This document shows positions 12,480-26,030 of a stretch of 64,000 bases of DNA, one piece after another. The DNA comes from Lunularia cruciata. Lineage: Eukaryota > Streptophyta > Marchantiopsida > Lunulariales > Lunulariaceae. Where the stretch lies: contig OX419755.1 in NCBI GenBank assembly GCA_948567375.1, positions 76,964,931 to 77,028,930 on the forward strand, read 5' to 3'. Under the pieces are notes generated by a model, which saw only the letters and a list, made by a program, of their open reading frames with translations, did not search any database and was not told the origin of the DNA. Both the position numbers and the translations under genes were made by a program. Each line of letters opens with the position of its first letter. Position 1 is the first letter of the stretch.

Positions 12480-13620
12480 GAGATGTGTAGAGATTACCGT
12501 CTTATCAATTGATAGACTCTTGGTTGACTAGTATGCTATGCCTATAGCGGAGGAGATCTTTGATACAATTAGGCATGCAAAGGTCTTTAGTACTCAGGAT
12601 CTTTGAGGAGGATATCATTAATTGCTAATCAAGGAGGAGGACAAGTCCAAGACAACATTTTAGGGTATTAATCCTCACAACAAGGATGTAATATATCAAT
12701 GGCAGTTCTCACTATTTAGGTTAAAGAACACTCTTGCCAAGTTTCAAAGAGTCATGGATAAGATTTTAATGGGATTTGATTTTACTTAGTACTATATTTA
12801 TGACATGTTGGTCTATAATGCTATTGTGGAGGAGCATGAGAGACATTTATTGGAAGTTTTTGAGATGTTGAGATCTCATAGATTCAAATTACATCTAAGA
12901 AAGTGCAGATTCCAAGTGTAGGTTGAGTATTTGAGTCACCCTATCTACCCTATGACTTGGGATTTAATACACCAAGGTAGAGGCTATTGAACGTATTCCT
13001 TGGCATAGAAATATGAGTAGTGTGAGCATTCCTTGGGTTGATGAACTTCTATTTTCAATATGTTAGAGGATTTAGTGCCATTGTCAAGTCCTTGACAAAG
13101 CTAACCAAGCTTACATAAGAATGGTGTTGGGGAGATGAGCATGAAAAAGCTCATAGAGAGCTCAAGGAGGGATTGGCATCTACTTCTATTCTTAGGAGAC
13201 CAATTAGAGGATGTTCATTCCATATTCATATTGATTGGAGTACACTAGGGCTTGGAGCAATGCCCACCCAACAAGATGATGAGGAGAAGGAGTTTGTGGT
13301 AGCCTATGCTAGTCGCTCCAACAATTCAATGGAGGCAAAGTATAGTTCATATGAGAGAGAGTGCTTAGCAAGAATGTGGGAAGTAGCACATTTTTGATGT
13401 TACCTCTTTGGTAATCCTTTCACTCTCATCATTGATCATCAACCATTAAATTGATTAATGGAGTCTGACAAAGTTTTAGGGAAGCTTCAACAATGAACTT
13501 TGATTTTACAAGAGTATGATTTCATGGTTATTCATAAACTTGGGGTGGTGAACCATGATGTAGATGGGTTGATTAGAAACCCATGTACCAATCATCATGA
13601 TGAGACCAAAACATTTTAGC
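12480..13620 (+). pseudogene. RT and RNase H region of gypsy element A
   Basis: RT pieces include 'CRDYRLIN' near 12490, a palm segment near 12560-12600, 'WQFSLFRLKN' near 12700 and 'EEHERHLLEVFEMLRSH' near 12830-12880. The RNase H block at 13173-13397 is the best-kept piece: it reads 'ILRRPIRGCSFHIHIDWS', then 'EFVVAYASRSNN' and 'YSSYERECLA'. It continues with 'HQPLN'-like sequence near 13440. It is a fossil with many breaks. The wording differs from the chromoviruses G1 and G2, so this is a separate gypsy lineage. Confidence 0.75.
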
Positions 13621-14199
13621 ATGGTGAGAGATGGTATTGGGTTGGAATGCATTTGCCTTTTTGTGTATCTACCTTGTTGATGGAGGCTCTAATGGTATCT
13701 ATTTCAGTACAAAAAAGAGGAGTTGTTGAAGTTTCATATCTTGAGAGTGGAGATATTGGTACAAGTTAGTGAGATATTCATGATGATGTCTTAGTGATGG
13801 ATTATCTTTATATTGGTGTTGTGGATGGCACAATTGGTGCTAAGGAGAGAGACCATGTCTTTCAACAAGCTAGACGGTATAGATTTAAGGGTAGATATTT
13901 TCTTTGGGCATGGTAGGATGGTATAATGTGAGTAATATACCTTCCATCTCAAAGACCACAATTGGTATGCATGCTCATGTGGAGCTAGGACCTTTTAGAG
14001 TAAGTGGATGTATAACTTACTTCATATTCATTATTGGTTTTGTGATATGCAGATTGATGTACATTAGTTTGTTGCCAAATGTGTGGTTTGTGACCAGTTA
14101 GAGCATCATTTAATGCTCCTACTTCATAGTTACACCCATTACCTGTCAAGAGTTTGGGTTATAGCTAGAGTTTTGACTTTGTTGGACCTTATTGTTGAA

Positions 14200-14580
14200 T
14201 GCAAGACATTATCTAGATGTTTTGGTTATGGTAGAGCATTTCTCCAAGTGGATTGAGTTGGTGATACTTCCTAACAAGTCCAATGAAGGAACAACTTACT
14301 CATTCTTGGATCAAATTCTTAGTCATTTGGTATATTAGCTGAGCTCTTGTCTATCAAGAACAAAGGTTTTAGAAGACTTTCAAGTCTTGTGCAACAAAGT
14401 CTTGATTGATAATTGTACTACCTCTTGAGATCACCTTGAGGTAAATGGTTTAGTAAAGAGAATGGTTCAGATGGCAAAGCAAAGATTGTGTAAGTATGGT
14501 TTGCAAAGAGGCCATTTGGGTGATTTGGATCTTTAATTACCTTGGTTGCTCATGGGCTATTAGTTCATCTTCCTTAGCAT
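14200..14580 (+). pseudogene. Integrase core fragment of gypsy element A
   Basis: The clearest words are 'VMVEHFSKWIELV' at about 14222-14262, followed by lower-quality sequence with a late 'VNGLVKRMVQMAKQRL' at about 14440-14490. This is the retroviral-type integrase core seen between RNase H and the 3' LTR of gypsy elements. It is decayed. Confidence 0.6.
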
Positions 14581-15000
14581 CCTTGTCTCTCTACTTCTTA
14601 ATCTAAGGATAAGATTCAAATTTACCTACAATAATTCATTATGATTTGGTTATAGTTTTGGACTTGGATGATCTAGATATATGGATGAGTGTATGTTCTC
14701 AACTGATAGTGATCTTTTGAAGAGTGATGCCAATTTACTTTTAAGAACTTAGTTATTGCTTAGCATAGGGATACCTTATGTTATGCCAATATTTGAAAAG
14801 GAGGTTATAAATCCTTGATCCATAGCTTCCATGCAAGTGTTTATGTATATATACAACATATTGCATCAACAACTCTTGATTTGACTACATGTTGCACTAT
14901 CTTGAGAATGCACAAGGTTTTTCCTTCCTGAGTCCTTATGTTGGAAGGGTATGATGATATTATTGGAAAGATCATGTGTGGAATTGTGTGCCATGCCACC

Positions 15001-16056
15001 TCCCAAACATTGATGGTACAATGGAACCAAACTTGATAGTTGTATGTGCAACCTTATTGTGTATTTTACATGGCTCTTTGGGTAGAGGTGCTATTATGTT
15101 GGTGTGTGATAGCTATTCAAGAAGATGACATATGACATGTTTGACCATCTCCTTGCATAGCAATGGCTATGTCCTTGATATACTTGACACTTAGCTACTT
15201 CACTCCTTATGTGATATAGATTATAGACATACAATTAACAATGGGGCTTGATACTACCGTACTTCTTGATTATTGCTCACCACATTATTTTGATTATGAC
15301 ATATTACATACTTGGTATAGATAGCTATTTGGAGTTAGAGGGACCTTACCTATAGCTAGGGAGGATGATTGTGGGTCTTTGGAGTTCTTGTGTGATTTTT
15401 CTATATGAGTTGAGCTTCTATAATGTATGATGTTGAAAAAATGTATGTTGTGTAGCAATGCATATATGCATGATAGTTGTCATGACATTTGTAACACAAA
15501 AGCTAGTTTGCTAGGATGTTGGAGTGTGAGTTTTAGTGGTCACCATACTATCAGTAGTTGCTTAAGGACTACTTAGTGACATTTGAATATGGTATTAGGT
15601 CAAATGAAGCTACCATTACCACCATCAGATGGGCCATTAGGGTTGAATTTCTAACTACTCCAAAGGAGGTATACCTTGAAGTGTAGCTCTATTGAGCTTA
15701 ATTCTTCTATTTTGAGCTTTTTAGCTCCTGGCTATGGTGGATAGAGGTTGGCAAGTGTCACCTTGATTCTCTTTGCTAGAGTGGGTGTGGCTTGACAATG
15801 TGATCAAGGTCTAATCGCAATGTATATTGAATATTGAGTGTTTATATTTGAGACCTGATTTGAGTTATGATTGATTGATTAATTGTGAATCTTTGAACTT
15901 CATGTGTGACTTTCTGTATGAGTTGTGCTTCTATAGTTTATGATGTTACTAATGATGTCTATTGTGTAGCAATGTATATATACCCAAAAAATGAAGGGGA
16001 AATTATATTACTCATCATGAGTTTAGGATATCATGAGGAACTACCAACATCACTTG

Positions 16057-16059
<3 letters not shown>
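15001..16059. other. Repeat debris with an approximately 95-base direct repeat
   Basis: No gene is seen. Two related segments, about 15385-15475 and 15895-15990, share words such as 'tatgagttg.gcttctata' and 'tgtgtagcaatg.atatat' about 510 bases apart. This fits a local duplication or LTR debris from element A. The rest of the stretch gives no readable domain. Confidence 0.45.
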
Positions 16060-16138
<79 letters not shown>

Positions 16139-16158
16139 AAGAAGAAGAAGAAGAAGAG
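16060..16158. repeat. Compound microsatellite (GA)n then (AAG)n
   Basis: About 37 uninterrupted GA units at 16060-16133 are followed by an AAG-type run to about 16158. The Arg-Glu repeat frame that spans it is an artefact. Confidence 0.97.
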
Positions 16159-16159
16159 A

Positions 16160-17530
16160 GGTATGAGGAAAGGAGGCAAACTTAGTGGAGAGAGAGAGTC
16201 TTCTTATTGAGACAAAGAGTTTACCAATAGATAAGGAGGAACTCTTTAGGACTTTATAAAAGATTATAGCAAAGAGATTGGTTGAGTTTGATATTATTAT
16301 CTTAGAAAGAGAGGTTGTATGAGGATCTGAGGAGCATCAAGGAGATCTATAATAGAGACTTGAGTATTACTACATTTTTGTTTGAGGATTCCTCAAATGC
16401 TCTACACAAGTCTAAGGCATGAATTTCCTACACTACATAGAATATTAAGATCTAGACTTATGGGACATAAACTATAAGTACAAAGATGTAGACTCATGAG
16501 ACACAAACTATTGGTACAAAGATGCAAAATCATGAAACATAGACTATTTTCAAAGGGCCTAGGGGTAATCATAGTGCTATGAGTTTCATGAGTGACATAG
16601 AAGTTTACTTGGTCTCTCACCCCAACTCCTTTACAGATATAGTCATAGAGATAAAGTGGCTTGAAGAAAGGAGGATAATTTAGAGAGATGAGGTTTCTAT
16701 GCTTGTGGATTTGAGGCTAAGGATAGATTTAATTAGATTTTCTGTCAATTTAATCCTCATATCCTTTACAAATACAAGATATGGACGCAGATCTTAGATT
16801 TTGACATCCAATGTTTATTGGATATTATGTCAAATAGTAGTCCTCTCTTCTCGTGTGAGTTGACACATTGATTTGGATGAACTTCTTACAAAAGCATGAG
16901 AACTTTCAATATATACCTCAACCTAGAGCTAAGGAGTTCATTTCAAAATTTGTGTCCTGATTTGAGGTTACTATTTGGAGAATAGTTCCAGGACATAGTT
17001 GGTACACCTCCTACAATCCATGTGGGATGATGTGTCCTTTCCCAAGGGAGTATATATTGAAGGAAGTACATATTATGGTGTGGTTGATGGGTTTGTATAA
17101 CAAGAGGGACATGGAAATTCTATATAATCAGACCTTATTCTACTTTTCATGAGATATCTTTACCAATTTGAGATTGTTGATACCAATTGTTGATATCGCA
17201 ATATATACACATTGTAAGAACCATCTCCATAGTGCTATCTAATCTCTTAGATTTACTCATTCTCAGACCAAAGTAAGTACATCACACACATCATCATGGG
17301 ACGACTTGCTAGCTCCCTTAGACAGATTTAGAGTGAACACACACATTTTACTATTGACTTTTGCACTTAAGAGTGGACTTTTGGTCATCTTCAAGATTAT
17401 AATACAGATCTACATGATGATCAGGATACTTTTTTTAGGATCCACCTTTGCATCCATTGGAGGGGAATTATATATTGACTATAGTCCATTGTCAAACATT
17501 AATGCAATCCAATGGATACACTAACTTCTT
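16160..17530. other. Unassigned repeat-like DNA
   Basis: I see no recognisable domain or gene. The sequence is AT-rich with many short interrupted frames, like its neighbours, and is probably more mobile-element debris. Confidence 0.35.
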
Positions 17531-17840
17531 TTGAAATTTTGTTCTACATTTTGTGTTCTTTTTTTTTTATTCCTATTCCACATTTTGTATTTCTTTTCTT
17601 CTCAAGTGTATTTATTGATTGAAAAAATAAGTCAAGAATAGTAAAGTGTGTGTCGGTATAACAAGGATCTAACGTATATCAACAATAACAAATCTTTACA
17701 ATTCTTGACTCATTTTGTCAATCAATCAAAACACAGGAGAAGAAAAGGAACAAAAAATGTGGAATAGGAATAAAAAAAGAAACAAAAAATGTAGAAAAAG
17801 ATGTGGAATAGGAATAAACAAAAAGAAACACAAAATTTAG
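17531..17840. repeat. Fold-back (inverted-repeat) element
   Basis: The left arm, about 17531-17640, is T-rich ('ttctacattttgtg', 'attcctattccacatt', 'ttcttttcttctc', 'cttgac' complement at the end). The right arm, about 17701-17840, reads as its imperfect reverse complement. A loop of about 60 bases separates them. The right arm also contains a tandem duplication of the 'ggaataggaataaa' segment. This is the shape of a decayed MITE or fold-back element; no terminal target duplication was established. Confidence 0.7.
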
Positions 17841-17859
17841 AAAAAAATTATCAAAATTT

Positions 17860-19165
17860 ATTTAGTCACGGATATTGTTGTAACTCATGTCCACTAGGAG
17901 AATAATTCTCACTATCATTTGCACTTGATATGTAAGAAGTGTAATGTGGTACCAAAAATTTGATATAAGTACTGTAACTATCATATCTATTTGAGAGGGG
18001 AATGTGATTATGCTCTTTATCTTCTAAAAAGATTTTCTTACCTTTGCTAATTCTAGAATTATAGAATGGAAGCGCTTTGATTGTGCCTTCCGTGTTTTGG
18101 TCTAAGTCTCTCTGATTTAAATCTCATTTTCTTTAAATGCAACATCTTCTTGGCTTCTTCCTTCATTGGTAGCTTCTCCATATTTTACAATTTATGAGTT
18201 TCAATTTGGGTAATTAACATCTCTTTAGCTTCCTTAGACTCACTCCTTCAATTTGGAACGGCTGGCAAGGTCTTATGAGAAAGCTAGAGTCATGGGTGCC
18301 ATGTTGGAATACCTTTCACAAACCTTCTTCCTCTTTTGTGATTCTCCATCTGCTTCTCTTTCTTGGATATTTTGATTTCCATAATTCATTATCCACATCT
18401 CCTTCTCTGTCAACTTGTGATTTTCCATTTATTTGATTCTCCATTTGCTTCTCCTCCTTTGTTTCCTTGTGAATCTTTACCTTCTTTGTCTCTTTTTGAA
18501 TATTTCCCACAAAAAATAAACTCATCCATTCAAGTGGCTTTCATACTTGGATAAGTATTATCCGATAATATAGAGAAGGCAATCTAGTATGTTTTTCTAT
18601 CCTTTGCATACTAGGGACACTTGTAAAAGGAAATGTCTTGGAGGTTTGCAGACAAAGGGGTGTACTCTCCAAATTTATTCTCCTCTCTATTTGGAACTCT
18701 TGTTCTTGAACCAATCCTTTCACTTTGGCCTATGGATTCACTGATAATTACCTTATTTCTAAGACCCATACTTAAAAGATTTATCGATGTTTACCTCATT
18801 TCCAAGTCCCATACTTACCGGTGCGGATAGAGATATGTTAGCTCTACATCCAAATATGTAATGTATTTTTTTTTTTTTTTTCAAATTGAAGACATAGATA
18901 ATTTGATTTGTCATCTCAGTTTCAACTCTTTCTCCATGAGATCTTCCCCTCTGCATTTGTCCTTTGACTCTCTAGCATATTTGTAAAACTTAATATATCT
19001 TGCACAATCTCTCTTCTGACATTGACTCCAAAAATCCCTTCCTAAACTTCACAAGAAATATGCCATATAACTAAATGTTGTGCTTGTCTTTTGCAAGTAC
19101 CCCTTAATTTGGTTCAAAAATTTGGGACAATCTAAATAGTCTAAAATTTATGCATAATGATGAAA
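17860..19165. repeat. Dispersed repeat family R, copy 1
   Basis: This stretch shares ordered blocks with 60470-61660. For example 'tttgctaattctagaattatagaatg' at about 18050 pairs with a near match at about 60577, and 'tctaaaatttatg' at about 19141 pairs with 'tctaaaatttgacag' at about 61611. Two copies in the same order and orientation mark a dispersed repeat. It contains a T-run at 18863-18880. No protein domain was recognised; short frames on either strand are not credible genes. The right edge at about 19165 is where sequence character changes to the PAL island. Confidence 0.55.
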
Positions 19166-22100
19166 GATCGTATAGAACGAATGCATGATTGGAGCATTTG
19201 CTGCTGAAAATGAGAAGCTCCCTTGTGACGAGGGAATGGTTCCATCGTGTACTTTTGCGTTGAGCAAGGGACGGGTTTAGTTAGCAACAGAGTTGTGCTG
19301 CAGGTATACGTGTAACTTGTCTTAGGATCCTTAGGGTGGGTCCAGGATAGGAGTAAAGGAAAGGAGTATGCATTTCATTAACGAACCGCTTGGTGAGAAT
19401 GACACTACTGTAGCAATGTTTTCACAGTGTTAGCTGTTTATGATTAGTTTACGATATGTTTCGTGAAGTTCAATCGTACGAGGGCTGCCATTTACTCTAC
19501 ACTTCAGTCACACGCAAACGAATGCATGGAGATGAGAAATTTTGGATAAGATTATTGCTGTGTAGAACAGGGTAGGTGAATCGTTTCTCCAGCCCTACTC
19601 TTACCCTGAATTTCACGGTGGAATTCGCTTTACGCTTAGTGTTTCTCTGCTCTCTAGTTACGATGACTACATGTAAAGTATCCATGCCAATGCCAGTGAA
19701 AGCGCACACACCCAGCACCACCTATCACACGGTTGAAACACTCCTAAGTGTGGTCCAACCGCTTTTACATTGGTACAAATAGTGCCGTAGCTGGAGCAGA
19801 ATTGATTGACACAGATGTTGGACCTTCTCAAACTCTAGGACCCCGTTAACCGTACTTGTGAATCTTCACTTTCCAACAGAACAGCACTCGAGAAGAAAGT
19901 AGCATAGGTATAGAGGAACATAGATGTGCCCGTAGAATACTTTTCTATCAGAATGAATAAACGTGGTCGGCAATAAGAAGATTAAGGCTACTGTTACTGG
20001 CTACTATTAAGATTAGTACTGATTTCTCATACAGATACTATTAGTGCTCAGTGCTTAGCCCCATTTTACCTCGTGCTTTATCCTTGTAGGGCTTGATGGG
20101 TCTTCTTATCCTGAGCGGTCTCCTTTCTGATTAATATATCCAGTCAACATACAAGGCTGGAGAGGAGCCACCAACATTGTGTACGGCAGGGGGATCTCCC
20201 GTCTCCAAGACAACCGACGCTGGATTTTCTCTAGAACTTTATACACTCGCTCTGAGACACTATTCTTGTCCACTTTTCAAGTGAATATTTATCCCAAATC
20301 GTGTCGAATCTTAGGGAGATGATATATTAAATCGCGTTGTTGCAGTTGCGATTATAAGTAATGCAGGTCAATATATTACTCAGGATCTGCCATAGTATTT
20401 CATACAGAAATAATATCATGATGTGACGGGAGGGATCAGACACTTGGATCTAAAAAGAACTTGGACATGTACGGGAGACTCGACTTGGGAAGAGTCTATC
20501 AGTATAGGTTTAACCGAAGAACAGAAATGTCCGTTAACCTATAGTCAGCTGTGGCAATCAATATAGGTACCTCATGAGAGACAGTAATTGAGAAATGATC
20601 TCGCTCGAACAGAGCTAGCCAGAGAGTATGCAAACCACAGAAGTGAGGTCAAATCTGCGTAAACTGAATGAATTCAGGTGCAGATCTCTATTGGATGTCT
20701 GTCTCTCTAGACCTCTAGCTACTGGAGTTGTGGTTGCACGTTTACGTGTGAACGGAGCCTGAACATTTCGGAAGGCTATTATCGTCCAACCATTGAGAAG
20801 AGATGCCAATGCACTAAAGTATTATAGCAAATTGACTTTGTCACCACCGCTCGAGTGCAACGGCCTATGACTACGGACCCTATAAGCTAAGATCACTTGT
20901 AGATCGATGCTCTGGGATCACCAACTTCCCATCCAGTAGGTTAGCCGCATGGATTCTTGGATCACATGTTTGTCTGTTCAAGAATGAACCTGGGAACTTG
21001 ATAATCCATTTTGCATCCGTTGTTCTCGAATATCTCTGTTCTTTGGTCAGAAGCTACTCTGACAGTCTCTCTTCAGCTGTTGAATCAACGTCATCGCAGA
21101 GCACCTTTTCCAACTTCGGGGACATAGGTCTTCACGTCTAGGGGACTGGTCGGTGACAAATCCCGGATATTGTCACCTGCAAAAGCTTCAGAAAGAGTTT
21201 TCATGATAGATTCATGGGTTAAAGGTCGAGCAATTTCGGTCATTGTACCGTCATTGGCAAACTCATCCTCCCAACGCTTGATGTTCACGAGCATAGTCAA
21301 CAGATGAACTACGGAAACAGATGTGGAAGAACGTCACTTCGAATACGCAGAGTCCAACATGACCTATTTGTATTTGGACAGGCAAGGAAGTCAACCTGGA
21401 TATCCGTGGTAGGAAATGATCCAATTCAGGTCAAAACGCAAACCGAAATGAAGGGATTCCAAGCCACACGCAACGAATGCTCCACAACCGTTCCGAAAGG
21501 AGAAATAAGATCCTACAATCCGCGGTGGATTCGGGTAGGTGTGCGCCATCTGGGGTGATAAGAAAGTGGTAATGCTCGGGAGTCGATAAGTCAAAGCCAA
21601 AATTAGGATAAGTAAAGTCTCCCGATCGATTTCAGGTGTACTAAATGAGAAGCATGCGCCTTCTTTTCAGTCAGTATACTCTTTCTTTGAATCCCTGATT
21701 TAATCCTGGAAGGTTCATCTACCTGTCAACGTTCCACAATAGATTAGATAGTTTAATAATGATTATCGCGATACAACTCACACACATCAATTTATCTTCA
21801 GCTCTAAATTTCAATTCAGTTCAAAAGAGAATGTATACCGAGACACTTCTGTCCCATCAATCTGTTTTCTCCTGTGGATGTTATGACGCTAATGCAGACC
21901 ATGACAACAACAGTTTGCCTAAACTTTTATCTCACACGACGGGACCATGTTTTGGTAAAAGCAAATGCAAAGCGACACGCTTAGGACAACAAGACGAAGG
22001 AAGGGAAGACCCCATCAATCCATACAAGGATAAAACCATAGAGATAAAATGGGGCTAAGCCTCAATCATACTTTGGTGAAAAGTATGAGGACAATTCCAC

Positions 22101-25100
22101 CCCCTTGCTCACTTACAAGAATCGTCTAGTCGACTTCCTCTCCTACAGGCCCACTCGACTTCACTTGGTGTAGTCATTACGAGTCTCGCATCTCTGCCTC
22201 GTCCGAACAACTAGCCGTGACAATAGGATTGAATATGCCCTCTTTGCATCCATGCCTCGTATGTTCGATGTAAGAAACTCGCCGCTGCAATTAATGAGAC
22301 ATACCTCTTTGTTTCTTGAAGGCACACAGGAACTGAGTTCATTTGGTGCACGTCACTGCATTTACGATTTCATTTTAATTACTTGCCTGTAATTTTGAAC
22401 AAACGAAAGTTCTATACGTTGGTTGCGGATCCTATTACGCACGGGAATAAAGAGTCTTGACTGTACCACTTGGCGTACCAAAAGCAAATATTGGCGTGCG
22501 TGCCTTTCCCCGGAAGCAATTGGTACTTTGTGCTCATCGAGCACAAAGTACCAAGGCCCATTATTTCCATGGTTAACAAGGCCTCCACTGGCCAGGAAAG
22601 GGGGTGGTAGATGAGAAAAAGAGAGCCCCTGGGGTTAAGAGAGTGATAGAATCCAACCTAGACATGTCGAACCAGCGATGTTAGGTACTTGTCTATATTG
22701 TTCCGATGAAGATCTGGAACAGGGACTATGTTACAACTGCTTACCATATTCTTCAATTCTATGTAGGTTGGCCGCAGCCGAAGATCAGACTATTGTTTAA
22801 AGCGCTCGAAATTATTCGAATAGTGATTTCAGTAAGGAGAGAGGAGGGATATGATAAGTACATCCCGAAAGATTGTGACAGTTACCTACAGAGAGCTCTA
22901 ATTCACGGAAGTGTCAGCAGCAGCGGCGAGACTCTAAACTCAGTTTCTTTTCCACTATTTGTGATCATGCAGGTCTGAAGATCACTTTATACATTCAATC
23001 GAATACACTGAGGGACATCGATCTGTCTCAATCTGGAAGAATGGACGTATTCCGGTCAACCATAAGAGATCGACGATGGACACAAAACATCCCAGAATAT
23101 CCGAGATTAAGAGAGTTGAAGCGGCAGAGAAATGGGGTTTATTCTCATAACCTGAGTCATTGTGCATGGTTAAAGCCTGAAAGAGCGGTCTTGAGCAGTA
23201 CTTCCCTGCCCACCACGTGCTGTGCCACCCATCGAGGCACAACGACCGGCTGTTTACCTCGAGCATTATTCTCCATGATGATAGAAACGTCATCCACTAG
23301 TGTGGCGACAAAGCTGGTGCCGGAGCCATGGTTAACGTTAAATCGACTATTCTAACTGAACTGAAAAAATGATTGCTTGGGCCATGGGAATCACCGGCCT
23401 CTTGTTGTGCTTTAGTCCGACTCTCACTTTGCCAGAGCACTGTTTGATTCCTGTGTTTTCCGTCTATTTGATATCTCTCTTCCTGTGTGCTTGGAGATTT
23501 GGAACACCAACTCAACCTCACATACCTGCTAATTGTAACGCTTGTCGGAGAAGCTGCAGCCTTGATTGGAGGAGGGCTAGAGCTGCTACTATGAAGACCG
23601 GTCGTGATGAGGTGGGTGGGAGCAAATCACAGTCCGCTTAGTCCTGTATTTGGGTCCCGAAGCTTCAATCAATCAATTAAGCCAGGAAAGTCATGCAGCT
23701 CCAGTAGACACAAATAGAGTTCTATGTGAGACACAAATGCACAATAAACCGCACGAATTAGAGGCTCACCTTTCACCGAGCCTCGATCCAGGCCCCACGG
23801 AATCAAGCGTGTACCTTCATAGCAGCTACCTAAGAACCCATTGACCTAACAACTCTTTCTAAGAGGGTAGGGTACTACTACCTTCTCCACTCGTTCGTCA
23901 TTACAGCAGTTCTAAAGGTGCTGTTCTGACGTCTGCCAGCGTTCAAGGTCTAATACTTTTTCATACTGTGGGACATTGTCTTACTGCCAGTTCTCCTTCG
24001 ATGAGCAAGCAGGTTTGCGAATTAGGTCAGCCTTGATGCTGGACTTCATGATACGATAAAAATAATCCACAGCTTTGAGAAATTCATGATCAAGCAGCTT
24101 CTTCGTTGAGTTCCATGTTCAATTCTTCTCCGCAAGTCATCACCGACAATTTAGTGTACATGATTGAACTCGACTTTTTGTAACACAGTTTTCCAAACTC
24201 ACTCCTAGAGCTCCCACCGGCACGTTGAATCTGTCCGACAATTTGTACCTTAAAGAAGTCGATATCTTGACGAAGGGAGTTGGCTTAAGCTTCTACTAAG
24301 CTCAGTGCCTCTGAGTAAATTTTCTGTAATGTGGAAATTTGATGTACTGAATTGATATCCAGATCTAACTGGCAAATATTTTAATTGCATGATGAAGAAC
24401 TACTTTATGTGGAACAACGTGTACATAAATGTTGCTCCAAATCAGTGGTATCTGCCACGATGAAAGAACGTAACAGGAGCCGAGGAATTCAGCGACAAGT
24501 AAACTGGAGTTGAGTCAGATTACGTTTCTTAGCAGATTTTAGTGCAGTCAAGTAGGACTGGAGTTAATCTCAGATTCAGTTGACTCAACTTGAACTAACA
24601 CCGTCAGTTGGCCACAAGTAAATCCAGATTGCTTCTGGTGTCAGCTTGATGTTCTCAAACCTGTGAATTTCCTCCACCATAGTTAGTGCAGGAAGCTGAT
24701 TTCCGTAGAAGACCAAGGATCAGTGCTGCTCAGAATCTCCAACTCCAGTTGCAAGAGTGAGACAATGCGGTACGAGTCCTAAAGCTGGGATGGCCAGATG
24801 GCGTTGTCCAAACGAGCGCTCCTTCAGATATTGCTCTATAATCGAAGATCTATGTGATTGTCGACATTGAGTCGTGGAAACATTTCCGACAGATTTCATC
24901 CTTTACTGAACAGTGTTTGGGTCAGTCCATGGGCCGCCTGGACAAAGACTGTACAACACGACAGAAAAGGAAAACGAAATTTTGCTGGTTACATTCGTGT
25001 TCAAGGTATACTTATCCTAGGTATATTACACAAGCTATTTTGGCAGATCATAACACAACGGTCCTCGACCGGTGCTGACTATCTAATGGTCTAAAAGTAC

Positions 25101-26030
25101 GTAGTCTTTGAGGGTCAAGTCGCTCAAAAGATATACTGACACAAATTTTGCACGGATGTTATTTTTCTATATGCTCCAAGTTCAATCAAGGGTGGAATGA
25201 GTAGTCGAAACGCTTTGAATTGTCCTTATTGTCAACGTGACTTCTCTTTCCCCGTTCTCGGGACTTTTGATATGAATCCAAGAGATTGGATCCAGAGAAT
25301 CTCCACAACTCATTCTCCTAAATCTAGATTGATTGCTGGTGCCGATGTGGGCCAACTAAGTAGGACTTAGTCATTCAAGTGAAGGAAATATTCTCAGAGA
25401 GTGGCTATTGCTTTGGATAGAACAGTAGAGATTGAGAAGAATCTGATGAGTTCAGTCACCACGATGTCAGAAAATGTATTTCATGATGGCTCTTCTTAGA
25501 GCTCCAGTTGCTCGCTCCCCAGGTTCTAGAACCCCGGAATCTGGGACTCGAGTTAACTTCAGAGGTCATGCAAGAGATGTGATCCTGTACTCCCCTCCCA
25601 AATCTGGCTTGGTTGTAGTGGTAAATAAGGGATAGATCAGCACATCATCAACTTACGAAACTGTTCCAAAGTTCATCTGATAAACGCAGACAGTGCTTAA
25701 AAAGCTTTCCAAGTAGGCGCCACTAATTCGACTAGACTAGAAACCGTCCCAAATCTGAGTAGGTGATATATCCCTAGAGCTGTGGATCCCTGTCCTTTTG
25801 ACACTTCCAAGAGCTGACTCCAAACGACCAAGTCTGTGTGGGAGGGACTGGGAAATTGACCAGAAATAATCTGGTGCTGCAGTATGCTGCATAGAGACTG
25901 GATCCACATCAACATGAGCGCGACAGCTCCATAATAGTACAATCTGCCTAAGATGGACAAAAGGCTCTTAGTGGGGAATACGGTGGACCTGTTGCGGTGA
26001 TCAACGGGAGAGTTAGCAAGAGCTCCCAAA
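19166..26030. other. Higher-complexity non-repetitive stretch upstream of PAL, no gene recognised
   Basis: Composition and word use change sharply here: it is less AT-rich, richer in CpG, and lacks the retroelement motifs found outside. I translated the longer open frames in mind (for example 21304-21558 plus, 21091-21300 minus, 22706-22978 plus, 25697-26029 minus, 26131-26421 plus) and recognised no domain. They are of the length expected by chance. It most likely represents old intergenic and distal promoter DNA of the PAL gene. It holds a perfect hairpin at 22520-22554. Confidence 0.5.
22520..22554. repeat. Perfect 16-bp inverted repeat with a 3-base loop
   Basis: The left arm 'ttggtactttgtgctc' (22520-22535) and right arm 'gagcacaaagtaccaa' (22539-22554) are exact reverse complements around 'atc'. 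It lies 4.3 kb upstream of PAL with no nearby gene. Function unknown. Confidence 0.9.

Larger units (their letters stand above)
11716..15000 (+). mobile_element. Ty3/gypsy element A, right part (RT, RNase H, integrase), decayed fossil
   Basis: This is the plus-strand continuation of the element interrupted by G1. RT words are readable from about 12480, RNase H at 13173-13600 and integrase at about 14220-14570. The order and orientation match the gag part at 2.3-5.97 kb. It is heavily broken. A 3' LTR was not identified with confidence; a direct repeat at 15.4 and 15.9 kb might be debris from one. Confidence 0.7.

Noticed and set aside
15906-16166. Arg-Glu repeat protein
   Set aside because: It is the translation of a (GA)n microsatellite.
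21091-21558. Adjacent short frames on both strands as small genes
   Set aside because: Chance length, no motif and no supporting signals.
22520-22554. Rho-independent terminator
   Set aside because: No U-tract follows, no gene precedes, and the DNA is eukaryotic.
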